Numbered from the stretch's first letter, positions 8,459 to 18,438 are shown. The stretch is DNA of 64,000 bases from Bifidobacterium tsurumiense (GCF_000741765.1 NZ_JGZU01000015.1:248001-312000), one strand, 5' to 3'. Numbers and translations: made by a program. The notes: a model not told the origin generated them from the letters alone.

Positions 8459-9547
8459 TTAAAGCCCAACTGCGCCGTCCCCATTGACAAGCACCGGCCG
8501 AACTGTGTCACGCACAACCAAAGTCGGCAAAAGAATCTCACTCATAGGTTCGGCCAACCATGGCTTGCTGACGGTCGCAGTATTTTGCCGCGCACTATTA
8601 GCATCACCAATACGATCAGCGATAATGCGATAGCACTTCGCGGCCATCGCATCTACGTTCTGATCAACTGCCGTAATCTCCGGCATTACTCCAAATCGGC
8701 GGACCACATTGTCATAGCCGACCAAAGAAATATCGTCAGGAACGCTCAGTTTGCGCTCCGAAAGCCGCCCCATAAAGCCCGCTGCCATCAAATCGTTGGC
8801 GCAGAACACAGCCGTGGCACCATTATCAATAAGTTGATCGGCTGCCGCATAACCACTCGCGAATCGATAATCGCCTTCAACCAATAAAGAAGGTTCCGCG
8901 CTCACTCCCCATTCCGCGAGCGCATCCAAAAAACCTTGCCGCCGCGCATTTGCATTGCCTTCGCCGATATCCCCGCTTACGCAGCCGATACGACGATGAC
9001 CCGCTTCCAGCAAATGCATGGCCGCAAGATATCCCCCATGCCTGTTGTTAAAGCCAACCCCATCGCACCAATGGCTATCCGCAAGGCGATCGATGAGCAC
9101 CACGGGGCAATCCAAATGCTGCACATCCTCACGCAAGCCTTCCTCATGGGCAGTCGACTGCCGAGTGGCGATAAGGAAGATGCCGTCAACCCCGCGAGAA
9201 GACAGCTTATTCATCAAATTATGTTCTGCAATGCGAGAATCATCGGAGCCGGCAATAATCAACGAATACCCCTCTGCCGAGCACAAATCTTCCAAGGATT
9301 TTGCCAAGGCAATAAAGAACAGATTCTCAATATCCGGCACAATAAGCGCAATGAGCTTTGACTCATTCGTCACCAGACTTCGCGCATTCTGATTCGGCAC
9401 ATAGTGCAATTCCCGTGCCGCCTGGAAGATACGCTCACGCGTGGTATCGGCAACACGGGCAGGACGCCCATTGAGTACCAAGGATACCGTGGCGACCGAG
9501 ACTTCAGCCTGTGCTGCCACATCCTTAATCGTTGCCTTACGAGCCAA
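8459..9547 (-). CDS. LacI-family transcription regulator
   Basis: DNA-binding repressor with an N-terminal helix-turn-helix (ATIKDVAAQAEVSVATVSLV, from residue 4) and a periplasmic-binding-protein-like sensor domain ('LIVPDIENLFFIALAKSLE', 'GCVSGDIGEGNANARRQG'). The start is taken as TTG at 9547, because AAAGGA lies 8 bases upstream of it. In-frame ATGs at 9556 and 9565 have no ribosome site, and still longer starts add a non-family tail. The product is 362 residues. Neighbours: the nucleoside operon with a palindromic LacI-type site lies beyond the ATPase; zwf diverges on the other side. Ribose or nucleoside control is the best guess. Confidence 0.85.
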   Translation of the reverse strand: MARKATIKDVAAQAEVSVATVSLVLNGRPARVADTTRERIFQAARELHYVPNQNARSLVTNESKLIALIVPDIENLFFIALAKSLEDLCSAEGYSLIIAGSDDSRIAEHNLMNKLSSRGVDGIFLIATRQSTAHEEGLREDVQHLDCPVVLIDRLADSHWCDGVGFNNRHGGYLAAMHLLEAGHRRIGCVSGDIGEGNANARRQGFLDALAEWGVSAEPSLLVEGDYRFASGYAAADQLIDNGATAVFCANDLMAAGFMGRLSERKLSVPDDISLVGYDNVVRRFGVMPEITAVDQNVDAMAAKCYRIIADRIGDANSARQNTATVSKPWLAEPMSEILLPTLVVRDTVRPVLVNGDGAVGL

Positions 9548-9795
9548 ACTACACATCCTTTGCATTACGAACTTAACGAGTGTCTTCCCAAGCCTAACGT
9601 ACGGCAAATCTTCGGCAGCTTTGCCGGGCCTTTCTTGAAACCAATCTAGTCGCCTGGGGCCACCCTGCTTCACACCGTCGCAAACAGCAAGACTACCTGG
9701 TGGGTAGCACTCACACTGAGTCTCGACATGTCGTCAACTGTTCACGATACGCGATTTTTTCGTAGCGGATATGCTGACAGCATTACGATAGAAGC

Positions 9796-11334
9796 ATGAA
9801 TGACTCCATTACCTGGACTAACCCTCTGCGCGACCCGCAGGATTTGCGACTTCCGCGCATTGCCGGCCCTTGCAGTCTGGTTATTTTCGGCGTCACGGGC
9901 GATTTGGCGCAGAAGAAATTGCTACCAGCCGTGTATGACCTCGCGAACCGTGGTCTGCTACCTCCGAGCTTCGGTCTGACAGGCTTTGCCCGTCGTGACT
10001 GGAGCAACGAGCAGTTTATCGAATTCGTCAAGAAGGCCGTGCAAGAGCATTGCCGCACGCCGTTCCGTGAATCGACTTGGCGCAATCTTGCCGAAGGCAT
10101 CCGCTTCGTGCAAGGCACCTTCGATGACCCGGCCGCATTCGAGCGGTTGAGCGAAACCGTGCAGGAACTCGACCGCGACCGCGGCACACGCGGCAACCAC
10201 GCCTTCTATATGTCCGTGCCCCCTCGCGCATTCCCCACCGTTTCCAAGCAGCTCTCCGCTTCCGGCCTATCCCGTTCATCGGAAGGCGCATGGCGCAGGG
10301 TCATTATCGAAAAGCCTTTCGGCCACGACTTGGAGAGCGCCAAGGAACTCGACCGCGTGGTCTCCGAGGTCTTCGACCCGAGCTCGGTGTTCCGCATCGA
10401 CCACTATATCGGCAAGGAAACAGTACAGAACCTGCTGGCCCTTCGCTTTGCCAATTCGATGTACGAGCCGATATGGAATGCCAACTATGTGGATCACGTT
10501 CAGATCACCATGGCAGAAGACATAGGCATCGGCGGCCGCGCAGGCTATTACGATGGCATCGGCGCCGCACGCGATGTGATTCAGAACCACTTGCTGCAGT
10601 TGATGGCCCTCACTGCAATGGAAGAACCGGTGAGCTTCTCCGCCGCCGACCTGACTGCAGAAAAGACCAAGGTGCTTTCAGCAGTTCGCCTGCCGAAGGA
10701 CCTCTCCGCCCACACCGCTCGTGGACAGTATGCAGCCGGATGGCAGGGCTCCCACGAAGTGGCAGGTTATCTGGATGAAAAAGGCATCGACCCTTCCAGC
10801 ACCACAGAAACCTACGCCGCGATTCGCCTTGACGTAGACACCCGCCGTTGGGCTGGCGTCCCCTTCTACCTGCGCACCGGCAAGCGCTTGGGCAAGCGTG
10901 TCACGGAAATCGCCGTGGTATTTAAGCGCGCTCCGCATCTGCCTTTCGAAAGCACTGCGGTTCGTGAACTTGGCAATAATTCCATTGTGATTCGCGTGCA
11001 GCCTGATGAAGGTGTCACCATGCGATTCGGCGCCAAGGTGCCAGGTGGCTCCGCATTCGAGGTCCGCGATGTTTCGATGGACTTCAGCTATGGCCGTTCT
11101 TTCACCGAGAGCTCTCCCGAGGCATATGAACGCTTGATTCTGGACGTTCTGCTCGGCGACCCGCCTCTGTTCCCGACCACAGAAGAGGTCAATCTCAGCT
11201 GGAAGATTCTTGACCCTATCGAACAGTACTGGGCCACACTTGGACAGCCCCAGCCTTACCGTTCCGGCACATGGGGACCTGCCGAAGCCGATGAGATGCT
11301 GGCTAACGATGGACGCCATTGGAGGATGCCATGA
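9796..11334 (+). CDS. zwf: Glucose-6-phosphate 1-dehydrogenase
   Basis: Oxidises glucose 6-phosphate to 6-phosphogluconolactone with NADP+, the first step of the oxidative pentose phosphate pathway. The 512-residue protein shows the nucleotide-binding GVTGDLA at 32-38, EKPFG near 172 and the active-site RIDHYIGKE at about 201-209. The ribosome site before ATG 9796 is weak. The stop codon overlaps the opcA start (ATGA), so the two are translationally coupled. Bifidobacteria run the fructose-6-phosphate bypass as main route; this enzyme mainly serves NADPH supply. Confidence 0.97.
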   Translation: MNDSITWTNPLRDPQDLRLPRIAGPCSLVIFGVTGDLAQKKLLPAVYDLANRGLLPPSFGLTGFARRDWSNEQFIEFVKKAVQEHCRTPFRESTWRNLAEGIRFVQGTFDDPAAFERLSETVQELDRDRGTRGNHAFYMSVPPRAFPTVSKQLSASGLSRSSEGAWRRVIIEKPFGHDLESAKELDRVVSEVFDPSSVFRIDHYIGKETVQNLLALRFANSMYEPIWNANYVDHVQITMAEDIGIGGRAGYYDGIGAARDVIQNHLLQLMALTAMEEPVSFSAADLTAEKTKVLSAVRLPKDLSAHTARGQYAAGWQGSHEVAGYLDEKGIDPSSTTETYAAIRLDVDTRRWAGVPFYLRTGKRLGKRVTEIAVVFKRAPHLPFESTAVRELGNNSIVIRVQPDEGVTMRFGAKVPGGSAFEVRDVSMDFSYGRSFTESSPEAYERLILDVLLGDPPLFPTTEEVNLSWKILDPIEQYWATLGQPQPYRSGTWGPAEADEMLANDGRHWRMP

Positions 11335-12266
11335 TTATCGATATGCCGAATACGCGCACTCGCGATATCTCGCATAAAATCGACGAATTGCACGAGGAAC
11401 GCGGAGAAGCCGCTATCGGCCGTGTGCTGACGCTTCTCATCGAGACAGATGCAGAAGAGCTCGAGGATGCCTTGGAAGTGGCCAACGCCGCAAGCCGCGA
11501 ACATCCTTGCCGCGTTATCGCCGTCGTTCCGGATCACAATCCGGATCTCAAAGCCTGCGAAGATGATTCAAATCTGAATGCACAGGTGCGTTTCGGCGCA
11601 GACGCAGGGGCCGGCGAAATCATCATTCTGTATCCGCGCAACGGATTGATTGAGCATCCTGACACCCTGGTCATGCCCTTGCTGGTCGCCGATACTCCGA
11701 TTGTCGCTTGGTGGCCCACCAATCCTCCGGCGAATCCCGCACAGGATCCGCTCGGAGCGATGGCCGGCAGCCGTATCACCGATGCGATGCGTTCCAATAA
11801 CCCGGAGGCCACCGTCGAACGTCTGCGCCGCCACTGGTCACCTGAGGATGTGGATCTCTCATGGACCCGCGTGACAGTATGGCGCGCAATGCTTGCATCC
11901 TTGCTTGATCAACCACCGCATCTGCCGATTACCGAAGTGAAGGTGAGCGGACCGGCGGACTTCTTGCCTTCGGAACTCCTGTTGGCTTGGTTGCGCCTGA
12001 AGTTGGGCGTGCCGGTGAAATACGAGGTTGTCGAGGATGCCGAAGCCGTCACCGGTGTGTATTTCACCCGAGAGGACGGCGTGGTTTCGCTGGAGCGTCC
12101 ACATGAGGATCATGCGGTTATCAGCTTCCCGGGGCAAACCCCTCAGCCGATTTCCGTTCCTATCCGCACACTCGAAGACTGCTTGAGTGAGGAATTGCGA
12201 CGCATTGATCTCGATCAGGTGTATGCCGATGTCATCAACACCGGCTGGGATCTCACCCACGCCTGA
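11331..12266 (+). CDS. opcA: Glucose-6-phosphate dehydrogenase assembly protein
   Basis: OpcA is an actinobacterial and cyanobacterial protein needed for full activity or assembly of Zwf. The 311-residue product has the family core: 'HPCRVIAVVPD', 'PLLVADTPIVAWWP' and 'DLSWTRVTVWR'. The ATG at 11331 overlaps the zwf stop by four bases (ATGA) and is preceded by GGAGGA; a TTG four codons earlier is less likely. A clear stem-loop follows, so zwf-opcA can be a unit apart from pgl. Confidence 0.93.
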   Translation: MIIDMPNTRTRDISHKIDELHEERGEAAIGRVLTLLIETDAEELEDALEVANAASREHPCRVIAVVPDHNPDLKACEDDSNLNAQVRFGADAGAGEIIILYPRNGLIEHPDTLVMPLLVADTPIVAWWPTNPPANPAQDPLGAMAGSRITDAMRSNNPEATVERLRRHWSPEDVDLSWTRVTVWRAMLASLLDQPPHLPITEVKVSGPADFLPSELLLAWLRLKLGVPVKYEVVEDAEAVTGVYFTREDGVVSLERPHEDHAVISFPGQTPQPISVPIRTLEDCLSEELRRIDLDQVYADVINTGWDLTHA

Positions 12267-12286
12267 TATCCGAGATGCATAAACCC

Positions 12287-12334
12287 ATGAATAAGCCGTT
12301 TCGCCATGTATTACTAGCGAAACGGCTTATTCAT
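12287..12334 (+). terminator. stem-loop between opcA and pgl
   Basis: Eighteen-base perfect arms (12287-12304 and 12317-12334) with a 12-base loop, 20 bases after opcA. It should reduce read-through into pgl, which then needs its own promoter in the next 120 bases. Confidence 0.7.
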
Positions 12335-12453
12335 ATCGCTCGTTGGCGTGCCATGCATTCGAATACGACCGTGCAAACGCTCATCGTTGAGCACGCTCAG
12401 GAATAGCCTGAAAACAGAACAATATTCATTCAAACACTGTGAAGGAGTCCACT

Positions 12454-13269
12454 ATGAAACCGCATGTATTCGTTTATCCAGACAAAGGAACCGTTGCCCA
12501 AGCAGGAGCGCAACGCACTTTGCTCGCCGTTGCAGAGGATCTCAATGAGCGCGATGCGCATGGCCGCCGCATTCGCGAACGTGTCAACGTGATTCTGACC
12601 GGCGGTTCGGACAGCATTCTTTCCCTGAAATTGATGGCCAATAACCCACTCGTGGATAGCATTGACTGGAAGAGAGTCCATTTCTGGTGGGGTGATGAAC
12701 GATTCGTCCCAGCAGATAGCGATGACCGAAATAGCCTGCAAGCACGCCGTGCACTCCTTGATGATCTGGTAGCCAAGGGCGACCTACCCGAAACCAATAT
12801 TCACGAGATGGCACCGGATACCCGCTCTGCAGACGCAATCGCTTCAGCAAGCGACGCAGAAAATGACGCGGCATTGGATTCCGCAGCACGAGCATACGAA
12901 GAAGAGCTTGTACAGGAGCTCGGAGAGTCCCCGATTTTCGATCTCGCGGTTATGGGCATGGGACCAGACGGACACTATGCCTCACTCTTCCCTGGTCACC
13001 ATGAGATTACCATTACCGACAGGTTGGCCGTCGGCGTGAATCACTCCCCCAAGATGCCTCCTCTGCGCGTATCACTCACCGCTCCACTCTTGGCACAGGC
13101 GCGACGCACCTGGTTCCTTACTGCTGGAGAAGGCAAGGCGAATGCACTGGCTCATGTGCTGGAAAAGCCGAATAATGTGGATTATCCTTCTTCCTTCGCC
13201 AATGGCACTGAAGAGTATCATTGGATTGTCACCGAGGACGCACTCCCTGAACCTGACGACAAGGCATAA
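12454..13269 (+). CDS. pgl: 6-phosphogluconolactonase
   Basis: Hydrolyses 6-phosphogluconolactone to 6-phosphogluconate, the second pathway step. The 271-residue protein is of the DevB/SOL glucosamine-isomerase-like family: GGSDSIL near the N-terminus, 'FWWGDERFVP' in the middle and the signature GMGPDGHYASLFPGH at about 168-182. A GTG five codons earlier is open, but GAAGGAG lies 7 bases before ATG 12454. The gene follows zwf-opcA and faces gnd, so one locus encodes the whole oxidative branch. Confidence 0.93.
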   Translation: MKPHVFVYPDKGTVAQAGAQRTLLAVAEDLNERDAHGRRIRERVNVILTGGSDSILSLKLMANNPLVDSIDWKRVHFWWGDERFVPADSDDRNSLQARRALLDDLVAKGDLPETNIHEMAPDTRSADAIASASDAENDAALDSAARAYEEELVQELGESPIFDLAVMGMGPDGHYASLFPGHHEITITDRLAVGVNHSPKMPPLRVSLTAPLLAQARRTWFLTAGEGKANALAHVLEKPNNVDYPSSFANGTEEYHWIVTEDALPEPDDKA

Positions 13270-13312
13270 CACAGAGATCCCTGACTGGACCGTCATCCAT
13301 CCACTTACCAAA

Positions 13313-13341
13313 CGAGGTGCCGCATTGGATACGGCACCTCG
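13313..13341. terminator. stem-loop between convergent pgl and gnd
   Basis: Ten-base perfect GC-rich arms (13313-13322 and 13332-13341) around nine bases. It lies between the two converging 3' ends and can act on both. Confidence 0.6.
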
Positions 13342-13407
13342 CTGTTATGAACAATGGTCTTTATTCCGATACCCGTGCGGTTCCGGAATGAAGACCTTTG
13401 CTATGCA

Positions 13408-14862
13408 TCAGTCCTGCTTGATCTCAGGGCGACCCTCGGCAGCCCACAGCGTGTGGAACACACCAGGCTCATCAACGCGCTGATAGGTGTGCGCACCGAA
13501 GAGATCGCGCTGACCTTGGATCAAGGCTGCAGGCAGACGATCAGAGCGCAGGCCGTCGTAATAGGACAGGGAGCTGGAGAATGCCGGAACAGGAATGCCG
13601 TTCTCGGCAGCACGAGCGACCACACGACGCCATGCCGACTGGGCAGAAGCAATCGCGTCCTTGAAGTACCGAGCAAACAGCAGTGAAATATTGGCCTCAC
13701 CGGATTCGAATGCATCAGAGACGCGGTTGAGGAACTTTGCGCGGATGATGCAGCCGCCACGCCAAATGCGAGCGACGGCAGCCTGATCGATATTCCAGCC
13801 ATATTCCTTCGCTCCGGCATTGATCTCATCGAATCCTTGCGCATAGGCCACGATCTTGGAGGCATAGAGTGCCTGACGGATGTCCTCAATGAAGGCCTCG
13901 CGCTCAGACTGAGCCAATTCAATGCGCTGCTCGGGACCTGCCAGCTCTTGCTTGGCAGCCTCTTCGCGCTGTTCCGCTTGGCTGGACAATCCGCGGGCGA
14001 ATACTGCTTCGGAAATGCCGGTAACCGGCACTGCCAACGATAATGCTGTCTGCACGGTCCAGGTTCCGGTGCCCTTCATGCCTGCATGGTCGACGATCAC
14101 GTCGACAAGCGGCTTGCCGGTCTTTGCATCCTGCTGACGCAGCACTTCAGAGGTGATCTCGATCAGATAGGAGTTCAGCTCGCCTTCATTCCACTTGGCG
14201 AATACATTGCCGATTTCGCCGGCGCTCATGCCCAGACCACGACGCATAAGGTCATAGCTCTCAGCAATCAACTGCATGTCGGCGTATTCAATGCCGTTAT
14301 GCACCATCTTGACGAAATGTCCGGCGCCATCAGTGCCGATATGGGTGACGCAGGGCTCACCTTCAGCCAGAGCCGCAATGGATTCAAGAATCGGGCCAAG
14401 AGTCTTCCAAGACTCCTCGGTGCCGCCAGGCATCATGGAAGGGCCATTCAAAGCGCCCTCTTCGCCACCGGAAACACCGCAACCAACGAAGTGCAGACCG
14501 CGTGCGCGGATTTCCTTCTCGCGACGAATGGTGTCCGGGAAGTAGGCATTGCCGCCATCGACAATGATATCGCCCGGCTCCATGGCATTCGCCAATTCCT
14601 CGATAACGGCATCCGTTGGAGCACCGGCCTTGACCATGATGATGGCCGTGCGTGGCTTGCTCAATGATGCGACGAATTCTTCCACAGTGTGAGCAGGCAC
14701 GAACTTGCCTTCGTCTCCGTGCTCGTTCATAAGCGTTTCTGTGCGATCATAGTGGCGGTTGTACACCGCAACGGTATTGCCGTGATGCGCCAGATTACGT
14801 GCCAGATTCGAGCCCATGGCCGCCAACCCGACCACACCGATATTTGCTTGCGCTTCAGCCAT
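13408..14862 (-). CDS. gnd: 6-phosphogluconate dehydrogenase, decarboxylating
   Basis: Converts 6-phosphogluconate to ribulose 5-phosphate, CO2 and NADPH. The 484-residue protein is the long (about 470-residue) type. It has the NADP-binding GLAAMGSNLA near residue 12-21, the substrate motif 'GVSGGEEGALNGPSMMPGG' and KMVHNGIEY, and the C-terminal 'RDLFGAHTYQRVD'. ATG 14862 has AAAGGC upstream and gives the usual N-terminus; a longer open frame to 14964 is not family-like. It is convergent with pgl and would be regulated separately. Confidence 0.96.
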   Translation of the reverse strand: MAEAQANIGVVGLAAMGSNLARNLAHHGNTVAVYNRHYDRTETLMNEHGDEGKFVPAHTVEEFVASLSKPRTAIIMVKAGAPTDAVIEELANAMEPGDIIVDGGNAYFPDTIRREKEIRARGLHFVGCGVSGGEEGALNGPSMMPGGTEESWKTLGPILESIAALAEGEPCVTHIGTDGAGHFVKMVHNGIEYADMQLIAESYDLMRRGLGMSAGEIGNVFAKWNEGELNSYLIEITSEVLRQQDAKTGKPLVDVIVDHAGMKGTGTWTVQTALSLAVPVTGISEAVFARGLSSQAEQREEAAKQELAGPEQRIELAQSEREAFIEDIRQALYASKIVAYAQGFDEINAGAKEYGWNIDQAAVARIWRGGCIIRAKFLNRVSDAFESGEANISLLFARYFKDAIASAQSAWRRVVARAAENGIPVPAFSSSLSYYDGLRSDRLPAALIQGQRDLFGAHTYQRVDEPGVFHTLWAAEGRPEIKQD

Positions 14863-15089
14863 TGCTTTGCCTTTCGATTCGACCGTTGCCACCTGAAGTG
14901 GCACACTGTTCACGTATTTCAGTCTAACGCTCAACCCCAACGGATTGCAGTAATTTACCCCCATATCCTATGCCAATAGCGTATCTGTCACCCACATCAC
15001 GATATGCCCCGTTTCCAAATACCCGACCCACGGCAGCGCAACAACCACACCGCCACTGCCCACAAGTGAACTGCGTCACATTCGCCCAC

Positions 15090-15103
15090 CACGATATGTA
15101 GTG
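15090..15103 (+). promoter_or_regulatory. nrdR box: NrdR-box-like site 1
   Basis: CACGATATGTAGTG resembles the NrdR consensus (ACACWATATATWGTG-like). NrdR is the usual repressor of ribonucleotide reductase operons. It lies 231 bases before nrdH. Confidence 0.45.
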
Positions 15104-15214
15104 ACGTTTCGCATGCGAATTCCGGGCCGCACACCCCCGGACAGCTCCTCAAAGCATTGATAAATCAAGGGGTTGTCGGGCGTGTTTCCCAGCAACCATC
15201 CAGCATCAATAAAT

Positions 15215-15228
15215 CACTAGATATAGTG
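15215..15228 (+). promoter_or_regulatory. nrdR box: NrdR-box-like site 2
   Basis: CACTAGATATAGTG is nearly palindromic and a better match to the NrdR consensus than site 1. It lies 106 bases before nrdH. The 125-base separation from site 1 is longer than the usual pair spacing of about three helical turns. Confidence 0.6.
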
Positions 15229-15333
15229 GTCAATATGCCGACACGCCCCCATAATCGGTGTTCTCATTAGGCACCCCATCATGTACTGTGGCAATTCGAC
15301 AACAAACAACACCTATGTAATTCGGAGGCCACG

Positions 15334-15609
15334 ATGACTGTTACCGTGTTTACCAAACCCCGCTGCCCGCAGTGCGAAGCAACCAAGCGCCAGCTCACCA
15401 AGCAGGGTATTGCATTCGACATCGTGGATCTCGTTGAGAACCCCTCCACACTTGAACAACTTCAGGAAGCCGGGTTCCGCCAGGCTCCGGTCGTCATCAC
15501 ACCTGATTCATCATGGACCGGATACCGTCCCGACCTCATCAAGCAGCTCGCACAGCAGAATGCCGCAGCCGAGGTCACCGCAGAGCAAGCGCAGCAGGTG
15601 CTGGCGTGA
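15334..15609 (+). CDS. nrdH: NrdH redoxin (glutaredoxin-like)
   Basis: Small thiol carrier that reduces the class Ib ribonucleotide reductase. The 91-residue protein has the redox motif CPQC at residues 11-14 and the thioredoxin-fold 'APVVITPD' cis-Pro region. CGGAGG lies just upstream. Its stop overlaps the nrdI start (GTGA). First gene of nrdHIEF. Confidence 0.95.
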   Translation: MTVTVFTKPRCPQCEATKRQLTKQGIAFDIVDLVENPSTLEQLQEAGFRQAPVVITPDSSWTGYRPDLIKQLAQQNAAAEVTAEQAQQVLA

Positions 15610-16133
15610 GTGCGCCGGAATTCGCTGCAACAGAACCAACCATCGGCGCGATAGTCTATTTCTCCTCCGCATCTGAAAACACAGCCCGCTTCGTCGCCAA
15701 CTGCCGCCTTCAGGACGAGGGAATCAACGTATATCGCATTCCTCTGAGAGCCAACGAGCCTCCGCTGTCAGTGCGCGAACCATATGTGATTATGGTCCCC
15801 ACATACGGAGGCGGCAATCCCAAAAAAGCCGTGCCGATCCAAGTCAAAAAGTTCCTCAACGATCCCGATAACCGCTCGTATATTCGCGGTGTCATCGCGT
15901 CAGGGAACACCAATTTCGGAGAGGCATTCTGCATGGCCGGCGACATCGTTGCGGCGAAATGCGAAGTGCCGTTCCTGTATTATTTCGAACTGATGGGCAC
16001 CAAAGAAGACGTGCAAAAGGTTCGAGTTGGTGTCGTCGATTTCTTCAAGAAGAGCAACAGCCAGGTTGCCCCGGAACGCCGTGACGAAGCACAGGGCGCA
16101 GCGACGCCTGAAGCCACGGTCAGCAATAACTAA
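15606..16133 (+). CDS. nrdI: NrdI flavodoxin-like protein
   Basis: Supplies the oxidant that activates the dimanganese-tyrosyl radical cofactor of NrdF. The 175-residue product has the FMN-binding loops [13 protein letters not shown] (from residue 18) and PTYGGGN. The start is GTG at 15606, overlapping the nrdH stop by four bases; a longer frame from 15513 would lie inside nrdH and has no family match. The C-terminal 25 residues are a hydrophilic tail. Confidence 0.93.
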   Translation: MSAPEFAATEPTIGAIVYFSSASENTARFVANCRLQDEGINVYRIPLRANEPPLSVREPYVIMVPTYGGGNPKKAVPIQVKKFLNDPDNRSYIRGVIASGNTNFGEAFCMAGDIVAAKCEVPFLYYFELMGTKEDVQKVRVGVVDFFKKSNSQVAPERRDEAQGAATPEATVSNN

Positions 16134-16166
16134 CGACAACTGACTTTCCTGTGAATTCAACGAATA

Positions 16167-16199
16167 GCGCAATAGCGTCTCATGAGGGCGTTATTGCGC
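16167..16199 (+). other. stem-loop between nrdI and nrdE
   Basis: Eleven-base arms (16167-16177 and 16189-16199, one mismatch) with a loop that itself contains the palindrome CTCATGAG. No T tract follows. It may process or stabilise the message and alter NrdHI:NrdEF ratios. Confidence 0.4.
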
Positions 16200-16245
16200 A
16201 CTCAGTTAAGGCCACCAGTCCGAAGAGAAGGAATATTAGCAAGCA

Positions 16246-18438
16246 ATGGATATCACCAATAACACCGAGCTGTCGCTGGACAACACCTCCGCAGACGACT
16301 CCGCATATGATCCGGCGCATGATTATCATGCGCTGAACGCCATGCTGAATCTGTATGACGCGGACGGCAAGATCCAATTCGACAAGGACAAGGCCGCCGA
16401 ACGCGAGTATGTCAACGGACATGTCAAGAACAACACCTTGCATTTCAATTCCACTCGCGAGCGCTTGGATTATCTGCTGGATAAGCAGTATTACAACCCT
16501 GCTGTCTTTTCGCAGTATTCCCCAGAGTTCCTCGATAGCTTCTATGAGCATGTGGAATCCTTGGGCTTTGAATTCGACACCTTCCTCGGCGCTTTCAAGT
16601 TCTACACCTCATACGCGCTGAAAACCTTCGACGGCAAGCAGTATCTGGAAGACTTCCCTCAGCGCAGCGCCGCCGTGGCCCTTGAGCTGGCAGCAGGCGA
16701 CGAGCAGCAAGCCCTGACCTATGCCGATGAGATTATTTCAGGACGTTTCCAGCCCGCGACCCCCACCTTCCTCAACCTGGGCAAGGCACAGCGCGGCGAA
16801 CCTGTAAGCTGCTTCTTGGTTCGCATCGAAGACAATATGGAATCCATCTCCCGCGGTATCAACGCGGCTCTGCAGCTCTCGAAGCGAGGCGGCGGCGTGG
16901 CTTTGCTGCTGAGTAACCTGCGCGAATTGGGTGCTCCTATCAAGCATATTGAAAACCAGTCAAGCGGCATCGTCCCCGTGATGAAGCTGCTCGAGGATTC
17001 TTTCTCATATGCCAACCAATTGGGTGCGCGTCAAGGCGCAGGCGCCGTGTATCTGAATGCCCATCACCCTGACATCATGCGATTCTTGGACACCAAGCGC
17101 GAGAATGCCGACGAGAAGATCCGCATCAAGTCGCTGGCTCTGGGCGTGGTCATCCCCGATATCACCTTTGAATTGGCCAAGTCCAAAAAGCCTATGGCCT
17201 TGTTCAGCCCTTATGATGTCGAGCGTGTCTATGGCAAGCCATTTGCAGACATCTCCGTGACCGAACACTATGACGAGATGGTTGCCGATGACCGCATTCG
17301 CAAGACCTATATCGATGCGCGCGAATTCTTCATGACCATCGCCGAGATTCAGTTCGAATCCGGATATCCCTACATCCTCTTCGAAGACACCGTGAACCGA
17401 GCCAACCCAATCGAGGGCCGCATCACCATGTCCAATTTGTGCTCTGAAATCCTGCAGGTGCAGGAGCCAAGTGCCTTGAACGAGGATCTGACCTATGCCC
17501 ATGTGGGTCGTGACATCTCCTGCAACCTTGGTTCGCTGAATATCGCCAAGGCCATGGATGGCGGACTTGCAGGAAGCGTCTCCACGGCAATCCGCGCTCT
17601 CACATCCGTCTCGGATCACACCAGCATGGACAGCGTTCCTTCTATCCGTCGCGGCAATGACGAAGGCCACGCCATCGGCCTGGGGCAGATGAATCTCCAC
17701 GGCTTCCTCGCACGCGAAGGCATGCAATACGGCTCAGAAGAGGCCCTGGACTTCACGGATATGTATTTCATGACCGTGGCATTCCATGCCTACAAGACCT
17801 CTCATGCCATTGCAGCCGAACGCGGCAAGGCTTTTGCCAGCTTCAAAACGAGCGCCTACGCCAAGCCGGCAGGACAAGGCAACTACTTCGACAAGTACAC
17901 CGATGGCAGCAGGTCCTTGGAGCCACGCACTCAGTTCGTGCGCGATCTCTTTGAGCGTTTCGGCATCGCCATTCCTACGGTTGCCGATTGGGAGGCATTG
18001 CGCGACGGCATCCTGCGCGACGGCATCTACAACCAGAATCTGCAAGCTGTTCCTCCGACTGGTTCGATCTCGTATATCAACCACTCCACGAGCTCGATCC
18101 ACCCGATCGCTTCCAAAATCGAAATCCGCAAAGAGGGCAAGATCGGCCGCGTGTACTACCCGGCGCCATATATGACCAACGACAACTTGGAATATTTCAA
18201 GGATGCATACGAAATCGGATGGAAGGCTATCGTCGACACCTACGCCGAAGCAACCCAGCATGTGGATCAAGGCTTGTCTTTGACGCTGTTCTTCCCCGAT
18301 ACCGTCACCACTCGTGATCTGAACAAGGCTCAGATCTATGCATGGCGCAAGGGAATCAAGACCCTGTATTACATCCGCATCCGCCAGCAGGCGCTTGAAG
18401 GCACCGAAGTGCAGGGCTGCGTATCCTGCATGCTCTAA
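16246..18438 (+). CDS. nrdE: Ribonucleoside-diphosphate reductase class Ib, alpha subunit
   Basis: Catalytic subunit that reduces ribonucleoside diphosphates. The 730-residue protein is complete. PVSCF carries the first active-site Cys (about residue 188). SNLCSE at 396-401 holds the Asn, radical Cys399 and Glu401. The C-terminal GCVSCML (Cys725, Cys728) is the redox pair reduced by NrdH. The nearest purine-rich site (AAGGA) is about 14 bases before ATG 16246, which is rather far. It lacks the N-terminal ATP-cone of class Ia, as expected for NrdE. Confidence 0.96.
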   Translation: MDITNNTELSLDNTSADDSAYDPAHDYHALNAMLNLYDADGKIQFDKDKAAEREYVNGHVKNNTLHFNSTRERLDYLLDKQYYNPAVFSQYSPEFLDSFYEHVESLGFEFDTFLGAFKFYTSYALKTFDGKQYLEDFPQRSAAVALELAAGDEQQALTYADEIISGRFQPATPTFLNLGKAQRGEPVSCFLVRIEDNMESISRGINAALQLSKRGGGVALLLSNLRELGAPIKHIENQSSGIVPVMKLLEDSFSYANQLGARQGAGAVYLNAHHPDIMRFLDTKRENADEKIRIKSLALGVVIPDITFELAKSKKPMALFSPYDVERVYGKPFADISVTEHYDEMVADDRIRKTYIDAREFFMTIAEIQFESGYPYILFEDTVNRANPIEGRITMSNLCSEILQVQEPSALNEDLTYAHVGRDISCNLGSLNIAKAMDGGLAGSVSTAIRALTSVSDHTSMDSVPSIRRGNDEGHAIGLGQMNLHGFLAREGMQYGSEEALDFTDMYFMTVAFHAYKTSHAIAAERGKAFASFKTSAYAKPAGQGNYFDKYTDGSRSLEPRTQFVRDLFERFGIAIPTVADWEALRDGILRDGIYNQNLQAVPPTGSISYINHSTSSIHPIASKIEIRKEGKIGRVYYPAPYMTNDNLEYFKDAYEIGWKAIVDTYAEATQHVDQGLSLTLFFPDTVTTRDLNKAQIYAWRKGIKTLYYIRIRQQALEGTEVQGCVSCML

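Larger units (their letters stand above)
14863..15333. other. 471-base intergenic region upstream of nrdHIEF
   Basis: Divergent promoters for gnd (minus) and the nrd operon (plus). It holds two NrdR-like boxes at 15090 and 15215. No protein frame or structured RNA was recognised. Confidence 0.5.

Noticed and set aside
10276..11319. Long open frames antisense to zwf
   Set aside because: They mirror the codon pattern of a high-GC gene and lack ribosome sites and family features.
14863..15333. Cobalamin or other riboswitch before the nrd operon
   Set aside because: No conserved core or series of stems was seen, and the enzyme is class Ib, which does not use B12.
15513..15605. A longer N-terminus for NrdI inside nrdH
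   Set aside because: The extra 31 residues have no flavodoxin character; GTG at 15606 overlaps the nrdH stop as GTGA and gives the family N-terminus.
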